This document shows, in pieces, positions 34,790-41,151 of a stretch of DNA of 43,176 nt. The notes beneath the pieces are model-generated. The model was not told where the DNA came from. It ran no database searches and saw only the letters and a program-made list of their open reading frames with translations. Both the position numbers and the translations under genes were made by a program. The stretch lies in assembly GCA_030537075.1 (NCBI GenBank), contig JAUNOS010000002.1:62277-105452 (forward strand), written 5' to 3'. Source of the DNA: Candidatus Saccharimonadota bacterium. Its GTDB lineage: Bacteria; Patescibacteriota; Saccharimonadia; Saccharimonadales; Saccharimonadaceae. Numbering within the stretch: position 1 is the stretch's first letter; the number at the start of each line of letters is the position of its first letter.

Positions 34790-35290
34790 CTAAAGGCCGA
34801 TCACAAGGCGCGTCAAGAGGACGAACAGTGCCAGAAAAACGATGGCGGCAACATTACCGCGGATACGATTGATCCACACCACTGTCGCATACACAAACAT
34901 CGATGCAACGACAGTCAGGATGAGTGACAATACCCACGGACCACCCGTCCACATACCGGCCACACCCCACAGGGCAATTGTCGCTGCGATCACAACTAAT
35001 AGCGGACGACGCACGCGATGAAGCGCCATGATAGGCACCATCATCACCCCGACCAGCACCAGTGCGAGGTAGCTACTCGTGCGCACTGTGTTCACGCAAA
35101 TATCTGTATCTGCTCCGCTACTACCGCATAAAATCTGCCCTAGCACGAACGCATCCAGCGCCGCTGCGATCAGCCATATGGCGAGCCCGCTGAGCGCACC
35201 CGCCAGACAGATACGCCAGAAAACCGCCTCATTGATGTGAAACAGATACTTTGATGGCCGTTCTTTAAATACTGTTGAAAATAACGTCAT
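34790..35290 (-). CDS. Four- to five-span membrane protein, function unknown
   Basis: 166 residues from the ATG at 35290. Hydrophobic segments lie at about 28-47, 75-95, 103-120, 127-143 and 148-165. A loop at about 53-68 has two cysteines (LCGSSGADTDICVNT) that could form a disulfide outside the cell. No family recognised. TAAAAT at 35297-35302 lies 6 bases before the ATG. A TTG start two codons earlier is possible but would overlap the -10 region. Confidence 0.75.
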   Translation of the reverse strand: MTLFSTVFKERPSKYLFHINEAVFWRICLAGALSGLAIWLIAAALDAFVLGQILCGSSGADTDICVNTVRTSSYLALVLVGVMMVPIMALHRVRRPLLVVIAATIALWGVAGMWTGGPWVLSLILTVVASMFVYATVVWINRIRGNVAAIVFLALFVLLTRLVIGL

Positions 35291-35296
35291 GTACAA

Positions 35297-35302
35297 ATTT
35301 TA
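35297..35302 (-). promoter_or_regulatory. -10-like box of the membrane protein gene
   Basis: TAAAAT on the minus strand, 6 bases from the ATG at 35290. It is a weaker match than the other leaderless promoters. Confidence 0.4.
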
Positions 35303-35330
35303 CCGTAAAGTTGCAAAAATTACAAATGGT

Positions 35331-35813
35331 TTATTTAACATGATTCTTATGCTTCGCGAATGGAAGATACCATACCACACCAACACAGGCGATCAGCAGT
35401 CCACCCACTACATCCAGCGGCGTATGCACCAGCGCGACAACCCTCCCTATCGCCACCAGAAGACTCAGCACCAGGCAGATGAGCGCCCACCGCTTGTGGC
35501 GCGTGCCGAACCACACCGCCAAAGTGATGGCCATGACAAACAGTGCATGGTCGGAAGGAAAACCAGGGTTATTCAGAAAAGACGCCCCCGCATCCACCCC
35601 CTGCATCTCGAAAGGCCTCAGGCCGCTCGGCTGATACAGTAGCCCGATGATCTTCGCCATCATAAACGCGGTTAGCCCCGCCATCAGCACTTTCGCATAT
35701 ACCGAGAACTTTTGACCCCGCGGCACGAAACGCAGCAGCGCATAAATACCGATGAGCGCCACAGGCACCACCAGCCCATCAGCAAGGATACGGATGACAA
35801 GCGACTCGTTCAT
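35331..35813 (-). CDS. PAP2-family membrane phosphatase
   Basis: 160 residues from the ATG at 35813. The three PAP2 motifs are present: a KxxxxxxRP-like block (KIIGLLYQPSGLRPF, about 54-68), FPSDHA in place of PSGH (about 86-90), and GRVVALVHTPLDVVGG (Arg124, His130, Asp134) in place of SRxxxxxHxxxD. Four to five membrane helices surround them. Undecaprenyl-diphosphate or phosphatidate-type lipid phosphatase is likely. TATAAT (35821-35826) ends 7 bases before the ATG. An earlier ATG overlaps the promoter and is rejected. Confidence 0.9.
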   Translation of the reverse strand: MNESLVIRILADGLVVPVALIGIYALLRFVPRGQKFSVYAKVLMAGLTAFMMAKIIGLLYQPSGLRPFEMQGVDAGASFLNNPGFPSDHALFVMAITLAVWFGTRHKRWALICLVLSLLVAIGRVVALVHTPLDVVGGLLIACVGVVWYLPFAKHKNHVK

Positions 35814-35820
35814 ACTTTTC

Positions 35821-35826
35821 ATTATA
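35821..35826 (-). promoter_or_regulatory. -10 box of the PAP2 gene, leaderless arrangement
   Basis: TATAAT on the minus strand, 7 bases from the ATG at 35813. Confidence 0.55.
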
Positions 35827-35850
35827 CCGCCCACGTCTGAAACTGCAACC

Positions 35851-35879
35851 TTGCTTTTTCTGCCGCGCCGTAGTACAAT
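35851..35879 (+). promoter_or_regulatory. Promoter of the tRNA-Gln gene
   Basis: TTGCTT (35851-35856), a 17-base spacer and TACAAT (35874-35879); transcription should start about 5 bases before the mature tRNA. Confidence 0.65.
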
Positions 35880-35890
35880 GGTTCATGCGT

Positions 35891-35964
35891 TGGGGATTAG
35901 CCAAGCGGTAAGGCAGTGGGTTCTGGTCCCATGATCGGGGGTTCGAATCCCTCATCCCCAGCCA
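35891..35964 (+). tRNA. tRNA-Gln (anticodon CUG), CCA encoded
   Basis: A complete 74-base cloverleaf. The acceptor stem is TGGGGAT with ATCCCCA, discriminator G and encoded CCA. The D-arm is GCC-loop-GGC, the anticodon arm is GTGGG-TTCTGGT-CCCAT giving anticodon CUG, and the T-arm is GGGGG-TTCGAAT-CCCTC with one weak pair. In an organism with GatCAB it is probably charged first with Glu and then amidated by the enzyme encoded at 595-4172. Confidence 0.95.
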
Positions 35965-35971
35965 AGAAATG

Positions 35972-35996
35972 AGATTGACTTTTGTCAATCTTTTTT
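35972..35996 (+). terminator. Rho-independent terminator after tRNA-Gln
   Basis: AGATTGAC (35972-35979) pairs with GTCAATCT (35984-35991) around TTTT, followed by a T-run. It lies 7 bases after the tRNA. Confidence 0.9.
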
Positions 35997-36022
35997 CTTT
36001 ATCGCGCCGGTGTCGCCAAGTT

Positions 36023-36039
36023 ATTGTTTACTTTACACT
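36023..36039. promoter_or_regulatory. Candidate NrtR operator at the nadE promoter
   Basis: ATTGTT-TACTT-TACACT, which is AGTGTA-N5-AACAAT on the other strand. It differs by one arm base from the two perfect palindromes at the pncA promoter. It overlaps the probable -35 region (near 36027-36032) of a promoter whose TACAAT -10 box is at 36050-36055. Confidence 0.5.
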
Positions 36040-36085
36040 AACAATCCGCTACAATAGCCTCAATCATATGATGAAAGGAGTAAGC

Positions 36086-36894
36086 ATGCGACAACGACAA
36101 CGAGACATTATCAAGGAGCTTGGGGTTCAGCGTGATATTCGACCAGAGGACGAGATAAAGCAGCGGGTCAATTTTCTCATCAATTACCTGGATACATCCG
36201 GCATGCAGGGCTTTGCCCTCGGCATCTCAGGAGGACAGGATTCCCTTCTAGCTGGCATCCTTGCCCAGCGTGCGGTCAAGCAGCGGCGCGGCCTGGGATA
36301 CACCTCCACCTTTCATGCGCTCCTCCTTCCTTATGGTGAGCAGCGCGACCGGGCGGACGCCGAACGAGCCATCGATGTCATTCAGCCAGATGTCGTCCAT
36401 GATATCGATATCAAACCGAGTGTTGATGCCATGGTTGCAGCACTCGAAGCAGGCAATGCACTCACTGTCAGTGACTTTAATAAAGGGAATATCAAGGCCA
36501 GGGCGCGTATGATCGCCCAGTACGCCGTTGCAGCTGAGCATCGCCTGCTCGTCCTGGGCACTGACCATGCCGCTGAGTCGCTGACTGGCTTTTCACCAAG
36601 TATGGTGACGGCGGCGTTGACCTGCAGCCGCTCGCCGGACTCACCAAGCGACAGGGGCGCATGCTTCTCGAGGCTCTTGGTGCACCGACACTTTTCATGA
36701 CCAAGCCGCCGACCGCAGACCTGCTTGATACGTGCCCTGGGCGAAGCGATGAGCAGGAGCTCGGTGTGTCGTATCAGGTGATTGACGACTACCTGGAGGG
36801 TAAAGATATCGACCCACTGCTTGCCAAGAAGCTAGAAGCCCGTTATGACGCGACGCAGCATAAGCGTGCCATGCCCGCGCCCTTCCAGAGATAA
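36086..36894 (+). pseudogene. nadE: NAD synthetase (NH3-dependent), frameshifted by a single missing base
   Basis: ATP-dependent amidation of deamido-NAD to NAD, the last step of NAD salvage. The ATG at 36086 has AAAGGAG upstream. The first frame (36086 to about 36590) reads a normal NadE with P-loop ALGISGGQDSLLAGI (residues 46-53) and [16 protein letters not shown]. The frame is then lost. In the next frame the same family continues to 36894: [16 protein letters not shown], then [34 protein letters not shown]. Adding one T to the TTTT run at 36590-36593 restores a single 269-residue protein of exact family length. Everything else is well conserved, so it is either a sequencing error in a homopolymer, a very recent mutation, or a slippage site. 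Confidence 0.88.
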
Positions 36895-36918
36895 ACAGGC
36901 GCTGGGCAAAAGATGACA

Positions 36919-36947
36919 TTGGCAAAGTCACTATTTCAGCGTATGAT
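36919..36947 (+). promoter_or_regulatory. Promoter of nrtR, leaderless arrangement
   Basis: TTGGCA (36919-36924), a 17-base spacer and TATGAT (36942-36947), ending 6 bases before the nrtR ATG. No AGTGTW palindrome is seen here, so no sign of autoregulation. Confidence 0.6.
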
Positions 36948-36953
36948 AATTGT

Positions 36954-37628
36954 ATGACATACACGACACCCTACCTTCCACCCACGCTCACAGTTGATGC
37001 TGTTATGTTTCGCGTGGCCGAGGGTGTACTTGAAGTCATGCTCTTACGGCGAGCGCGTGAGCCGTTCAAGGGGCAATGGGCGCTGCCTGGCGGCTACAAT
37101 GCCAAGGGTGAGACTACGACCGAGGCGCTAGGACGCATCGTGGCGCAAAAAACTGGTGTCGATATTCACGCCCTACAGCACCTTGAGCAGCTATACACCT
37201 TTGATACGGTTGATCGCGATCCGCGCGGTCACGCAGTATCGGTTACCTACCTCGGCGCAAGTCATCACATCGAGCTGCCACACCGAGCAGATGCTGTCGT
37301 GCAATTTTTTCCCGTTGATTCACTGCCAGAGCTTGCCTACGACCACGCGACCATCATCGCTTACGCCCGCGAGCGCCTCGCTGCCAAATTGACGTACACA
37401 AATATCGCATCGGCATTTCTCGCCGAGCGCTTCACCCTGACTCAGCTGCAGACAGTCTACGAAGCCGTCTTTGGTCACACCTTTGATAAGCGCAATTTTC
37501 GCAAAAAATTCCTTAGTCTAGACATGATCGATGAGACGCCAGAGCTATGGACAGAAGGAGCGCACCGCCCCGCGCGCCTCTACACGTTCCGCGACACCGC
37601 CATCACCTCCCTCGCCGTGAAATTCTAA
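36954..37628 (+). CDS. nrtR: NrtR-type Nudix-winged-helix transcriptional regulator of NAD metabolism
   Basis: 224 residues. The N-terminal Nudix-like domain (about 10-150) starts LTVDAVMFRVAEGVLEVMLL and has KGQWALPGG. Its Nudix box, GGYNAKGETTTEALGRIVAQ followed by KTG, has lost catalytic glutamates, as in NrtR proteins that only bind ADP-ribose or related ligands. The C-terminal winged-helix part has the hallmarks FTLTQLQTVYEAVFG, DKRNFRKKFLSLDM and RPARLYTF. NrtR is usually a repressor of NAD synthesis and salvage genes, released by ADP-ribose. Its neighbours (nadE, pncA, pncB) are exactly such genes. Its stop codon overlaps that of the convergent fusion gene (CTAA). Confidence 0.93.
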   Translation: MTYTTPYLPPTLTVDAVMFRVAEGVLEVMLLRRAREPFKGQWALPGGYNAKGETTTEALGRIVAQKTGVDIHALQHLEQLYTFDTVDRDPRGHAVSVTYLGASHHIELPHRADAVVQFFPVDSLPELAYDHATIIAYARERLAAKLTYTNIASAFLAERFTLTQLQTVYEAVFGHTFDKRNFRKKFLSLDMIDETPELWTEGAHRPARLYTFRDTAITSLAVKF

Positions 37629-39184
37629 GCGTGCGCTTTCGCGTCCAGTGGCTTCTGTGCGATAAGCAGTGTGTTCGTGTGTGGCGCTGACAAGTCGCGA
37701 ACAAGCTGTCCGCCTCGCCGCTGGTATACCTCCGCAGCTGGCGCGAACCGATGCTCGATAAGCCAAGGATTGGTGATGGCGCGGCTGGACGGCAAAACAG
37801 TGAAGCCAGCACGCTCCAGATAGGCCACCCATTGCCGATGGGTGAAAAAACAAAACCGTTCGTGCATCTCGCTCTGCCAACTATCCACATAATCCTTCTT
37901 CGCCAAAAACTCGCACAGCGTCGCACGGCTCATCACTTCGTAGCGTACACCATCAACCACCTGCTGGCGCACCGACACCGCTTCGCCTTCTTCACGCCGA
38001 AAATCATCAACAAACCGCCGGAACCTCCCGTCAGTTGATAGCCCGGCTATCCCTGGCTTATCCGACCCGTCATCCTGGCGAAACCGTACATACACCTCAT
38101 CATCACTACCCTCTGGTCCGACCACGTCGTAGTTGATATACACCCCACCCAGCGCCAGCATGTCGTATATTTTTTTCATCAATTCATCCAGCGCCGAACG
38201 CCCCATATACGACTCAACCTCATGAGTCAGCGCCATGGTGATAATAGTCTGGAAATAGTCGTTTGGCAGCAATGTGCTCTGCATGATATTACGCTGGTAA
38301 AAATAAACGTTTGCATCACCGAACTCACCGGCACTACGGCGCTGCTGACATACTTGAAACAACGGATGCGCCACTTCGACGCCATAAAAATCAGACTCGA
38401 ATAACTCAGGTCTTTCGCTCAGTAGTTTAATAGTCTGACCCGTCGCACAACCGATATCGAGAATATTTCCCGGTTGCACAGCATCCGCGAACTCAGCGAC
38501 TTTTCGCCAGGCGTTCTCTTCGAATGCCTGGCGATAGGTTGCATAGTCCCGTGTCTGAGTAATATCACCTTCTTCCGAGTCAATCAGCGGGTCAGCGTAC
38601 ACATCCAGTACCCGCTGCCCAAGTCGATACCGTTGATAATACACCCAACACGCTGGATACACCAGTGCGGCCGTCTCGTCATCCTCCTCCCAGCTCGCAC
38701 CCGCGCGCAAAATCTTTTCGACGATGTCCCACGGTCGCAGCGCAATCGTTCGTCCAGTCTGCTCATCCAGCTCGACTGGCGCGATAGCAAACCCCAGCGC
38801 ACGATACATGGCGATAACCGCAGGCGTTGAACATGCCACTGTCGTGTTTTCTGGCGTCATCTCCACTGCCCCATGGCTCTTTAGGCGAATTTCCTCGATT
38901 AAAAAATGGGCAAAATCTGGCTTTGACCGCATATTATCGATGGTACACACATAACTTTCGTAGGGCATGCTGGCGGCTGCATATTCGACCATGCCAAGGC
39001 GCCTCATGCCGCTCAGGGGGTTACGGCGCGTCCCCGTGTGATTTGCCGAAGTAATAGCCCACACGACCGCCACTGGTTCACCATGCTGTGCGCTCAGCGA
39101 AGCCGCCAAGTCTGAGAGATATTGCACCTGGAATTCAGTGATAATATGATGACGCCCCGGAAACAAGATAAACCGCATACTCAT
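37625..39184 (-). CDS. Fusion of an NMN/NaMN adenylyltransferase-like domain with a SAM-dependent methyltransferase
   Basis: 519 residues from the ATG at 39184. Residues 1-200 resemble the NadM/NMNAT class of nucleotidyltransferases: MRFILFPGRHHIITEFQ at the HxGH position, AITSANHTGTRRNPLSGMRR like the NadM SAQ..HT..NPF.. block, and a C-terminal RPWDIVEKILRAGASW like the ISGT-x-IR region. Residues 205-420 are a Rossmann-fold methyltransferase: GNILDIGCATGQTIKLL, VYFYQRNIMQST, MALTHEVESYMGRSALDEL and ALGGVYINYDVVG. An aromatic C-terminal region follows (about 430-519). It could supply the missing NaMN adenylyltransferase step; what the methyltransferase acts on is unknown. Divergent from pncA, sharing a putative operator; leaderless. 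Confidence 0.75.
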   Translation of the reverse strand: MSMRFILFPGRHHIITEFQVQYLSDLAASLSAQHGEPVAVVWAITSANHTGTRRNPLSGMRRLGMVEYAAASMPYESYVCTIDNMRSKPDFAHFLIEEIRLKSHGAVEMTPENTTVACSTPAVIAMYRALGFAIAPVELDEQTGRTIALRPWDIVEKILRAGASWEEDDETAALVYPACWVYYQRYRLGQRVLDVYADPLIDSEEGDITQTRDYATYRQAFEENAWRKVAEFADAVQPGNILDIGCATGQTIKLLSERPELFESDFYGVEVAHPLFQVCQQRRSAGEFGDANVYFYQRNIMQSTLLPNDYFQTIITMALTHEVESYMGRSALDELMKKIYDMLALGGVYINYDVVGPEGSDDEVYVRFRQDDGSDKPGIAGLSTDGRFRRFVDDFRREEGEAVSVRQQVVDGVRYEVMSRATLCEFLAKKDYVDSWQSEMHERFCFFTHRQWVAYLERAGFTVLPSSRAITNPWLIEHRFAPAAEVYQRRGGQLVRDLSAPHTNTLLIAQKPLDAKAHA

Positions 39185-39191
39185 ACGATTT

Positions 39192-39197
39192 AGTATA
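39192..39197 (-). promoter_or_regulatory. -10 box of the nucleotidyltransferase-methyltransferase gene
   Basis: TATACT on the minus strand, 7 bases from the ATG. With a 17-base spacer its -35 falls on 39215-39220, where the minus strand reads TGTCAA; the same six bases read TTGACA for pncA. Confidence 0.6.
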
Positions 39198-39210
39198 GCA
39201 TGGTGCAAAA

Positions 39211-39227
39211 AGTGTTGACATAACACT
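39211..39227. promoter_or_regulatory. Candidate NrtR operator, site 1, over the shared -35 of the divergent promoters
   Basis: A perfect palindrome AGTGTT-GACAT-AACACT. It covers the TTGACA/TGTCAA that forms the -35 element of both pncA and the divergent fusion gene, so one bound repressor dimer could switch off both. Confidence 0.6.
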
Positions 39228-39243
39228 AACTGTGCGCTATAGT
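39215..39243 (+). promoter_or_regulatory. Promoter of pncA-pncB-Nudix/kinase operon
   Basis: TTGACA (39215-39220), a 17-base spacer and TATAGT (39238-39243); transcription should start near 39250. Confidence 0.75.
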
Positions 39244-39253
39244 GAACATAGAA

Positions 39254-39270
39254 AGTGTAATTTATACACT
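39254..39270. promoter_or_regulatory. Candidate NrtR operator, site 2, in the pncA leader
   Basis: A perfect palindrome AGTGTA-ATTTA-TACACT, 43 bp from site 1 (about four helical turns), just downstream of the pncA transcription start. The pair would allow roadblock or looping repression. Confidence 0.6.
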
Positions 39271-39289
39271 AATAACGAAGGGAGCTTCT

Positions 39290-39919
39290 ATGAATCACCT
39301 CAGACCAACGGAACGAAACATCCTCGTCGGCATTGACGTTCAAAACGATTTTATTACCGGGAGTCTCGCAGTGAATGATGGCGAGCAGGTCATCGCCCCA
39401 CTGAACGCCGTCGCTGATGTAGTGCGCCAACAGCAAGGCGACGTCATCTTTACTCGCGACTGGCATCCGGTCGACACACCACACTTTGCCGCGTGGCCGG
39501 TGCACTGCGTGGCCGAGACTGACGGCGCCCGCTTTCATAGCAACTTACGAGTGACGACAGGCGATATTATTATCAATAAAGGTACTGGCCAAACAGACGG
39601 CTACTCTGCCTGGGAGGGCCAGACAGATGATGGCCGTACGCTAGAAACCCTACTCCAGCCGACAGAGACGCAGAAAAAGGTGCGTGTCTTTCTGGGCGGA
39701 TTAGCGACAGATTATTGCGTCAAGGCAACTGCCTGCGACATTGCCCAGTACTTTGCAAATGACGAACGGGTCGCTACCTACCTGCTACGTGATGCGGTGC
39801 GAGCAGTTAACCTGCGCCCTGACGATGAGGCAGTAGCACTCGCTGCGATGAAAGAGAGCGGCGTGCGGATTCTCACCAGCGGCGAAGCGATCACTATGAT
39901 AACAGGAGGCCAGTCATGA
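39290..39919 (+). CDS. pncA: Nicotinamidase
   Basis: Deamidates nicotinamide to nicotinate, the first step of NAD salvage. 209 residues from the ATG at 39290, with GAAGGGAG upstream. The catalytic triad is Asp16 (LVGIDVQNDF), Lys97 (IINKGTGQTDGY) and Cys143 (GGLATDYCVKATA). Metal ligands Asp57, His59, His65 and His72 are in FTRDWHPVDTPHF and PVHCV. A longer reading from 39242 would begin at the -10 box and is rejected. It heads pncA-pncB-Nudix/kinase; its stop overlaps the pncB ATG (ATGA). Confidence 0.96.
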   Translation: MNHLRPTERNILVGIDVQNDFITGSLAVNDGEQVIAPLNAVADVVRQQQGDVIFTRDWHPVDTPHFAAWPVHCVAETDGARFHSNLRVTTGDIIINKGTGQTDGYSAWEGQTDDGRTLETLLQPTETQKKVRVFLGGLATDYCVKATACDIAQYFANDERVATYLLRDAVRAVNLRPDDEAVALAAMKESGVRILTSGEAITMITGGQS

Positions 39920-41151
39920 AAAAGAGCACCCATCTCTCGCAAGGGCTGGATTATTACAAGGCTACCATGGCTCAACTGGAGTACGAGCACTATCCAGATG
40001 CTGACGTAACGTTCGAATTACGTAACCGCTCCCCTCGCCTATTGTCGGAATTTGTTACGCCCGAGCTCCTAACGGAGCGACTTGCCGAGCTGCAGCGTGG
40101 CTGGCAGCCAGAGGAGATCGCCTACTTGGCCGGACTGCAGAATCAAGATGGCGATGCACAATTTTCACCTGACTATCTTGACTTCTTATGCGACCAGCCG
40201 CTGCCACCAGTTGAAGTGTCATACGATGAGCGGGGTGATCTGGCGGTGCGCACGACCGGGCCCTGGCCACTCGTAACGTTTTGGGAGACGGTGGTAATGA
40301 GCGAGGTAAACGAGCTGTATTTTCAGCAAAAACTAGCCGCTAGAGGGAGTTCGCTCGATGAGTTATATGCCGAGGGAGACCGCCGTCTTAGTGAAAAGAT
40401 CGCTCGACTCAAAGAGCGCCCTGATATCAGTATCTCTGACTTTGGTACGCGCCGGCGATTTAGCTATGAGTGGCATAAACACGTGATCGAACGTCTAGCC
40501 CATGAACTACCAGATAATTTTATCGGTACATCAAATGTGTATCTTGCACATCAACTGAACCTGCCGCCCATCGGTACCTTTGCGCATGAATTGCCGATGG
40601 TCTATAGCGCCCTGGCAGATCAGCAGAATGAAAACCCGCTCGACGGCCATAGCCGCGTACTGCGCGACTGGCAGGAAATGTATCGCGGCGACCTTTCAAC
40701 GGCTCTGACCGACACTTTCACGACCGACTTCTTCTTTGCCGACATGACGCCCGATCAGGCCCGAGAATGGCGTGCCTTGCGGCATGACTCTGGTGACCCT
40801 AAAGAGTTTGGCGATCGTGCAATCGCCTTCTACGAACGGCAGGGCATCAACCCACGAGAGAAGACTATCGTGTTTAGTGACGGACTGGATATCGACGCCA
40901 TCATCGACCTCGCCGACTACTTCAAAGGTCGCATCAATGTCACCTTTGGCTGGGGCACCACACTGACGAATGACCTTGGTGTGACGCCAAATAATTTCGT
41001 GATGAAGGCAGTCGAGGTAAATGGCGTGCCGACCGTCAAATTGAGCGATGTCGAAGGGAAGCATACTGGCCCAGCAGAAAAAATCGAACAATATCAGCAG
41101 CGCGTGGCAGAGGTGCTTGGTCGGTGCGCAGTCAAGCAGCTGGTGGCATAA
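39916..41151 (+). CDS. pncB: Nicotinate phosphoribosyltransferase
   Basis: Joins nicotinate and PRPP to form NaMN, using ATP (411 residues, PncB-like length). Recognisable blocks are GLDYYKATMAQLEYEHYPDA, TFELRNRSPRL, ISDFGTRRRFSYEWHKHVIE, FIGTSNVYLAHQLNLPPIGT then FAHELPMVYSA (with the phosphorylated-His position), WRALRHDSGDPKEFGDRAI, FSDGLDIDAIIDLADYF and FGWGTTLTNDLG. The order is that of the bacterial PncB group. The stop overlaps the next ATG by one base (TAATG). Confidence 0.96.
   Translation: MKKSTHLSQGLDYYKATMAQLEYEHYPDADVTFELRNRSPRLLSEFVTPELLTERLAELQRGWQPEEIAYLAGLQNQDGDAQFSPDYLDFLCDQPLPPVEVSYDERGDLAVRTTGPWPLVTFWETVVMSEVNELYFQQKLAARGSSLDELYAEGDRRLSEKIARLKERPDISISDFGTRRRFSYEWHKHVIERLAHELPDNFIGTSNVYLAHQLNLPPIGTFAHELPMVYSALADQQNENPLDGHSRVLRDWQEMYRGDLSTALTDTFTTDFFFADMTPDQAREWRALRHDSGDPKEFGDRAIAFYERQGINPREKTIVFSDGLDIDAIIDLADYFKGRINVTFGWGTTLTNDLGVTPNNFVMKAVEVNGVPTVKLSDVEGKHTGPAEKIEQYQQRVAEVLGRCAVKQLVA

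Noticed and set aside
595-35834. A toxin-antitoxin or defence system
   Set aside because: The HEPN-like motif at 2095-2514 and the GyrI-like protein prompted the check, but neither has a partner or neighbouring nuclease, and each sits in a housekeeping or redox operon.
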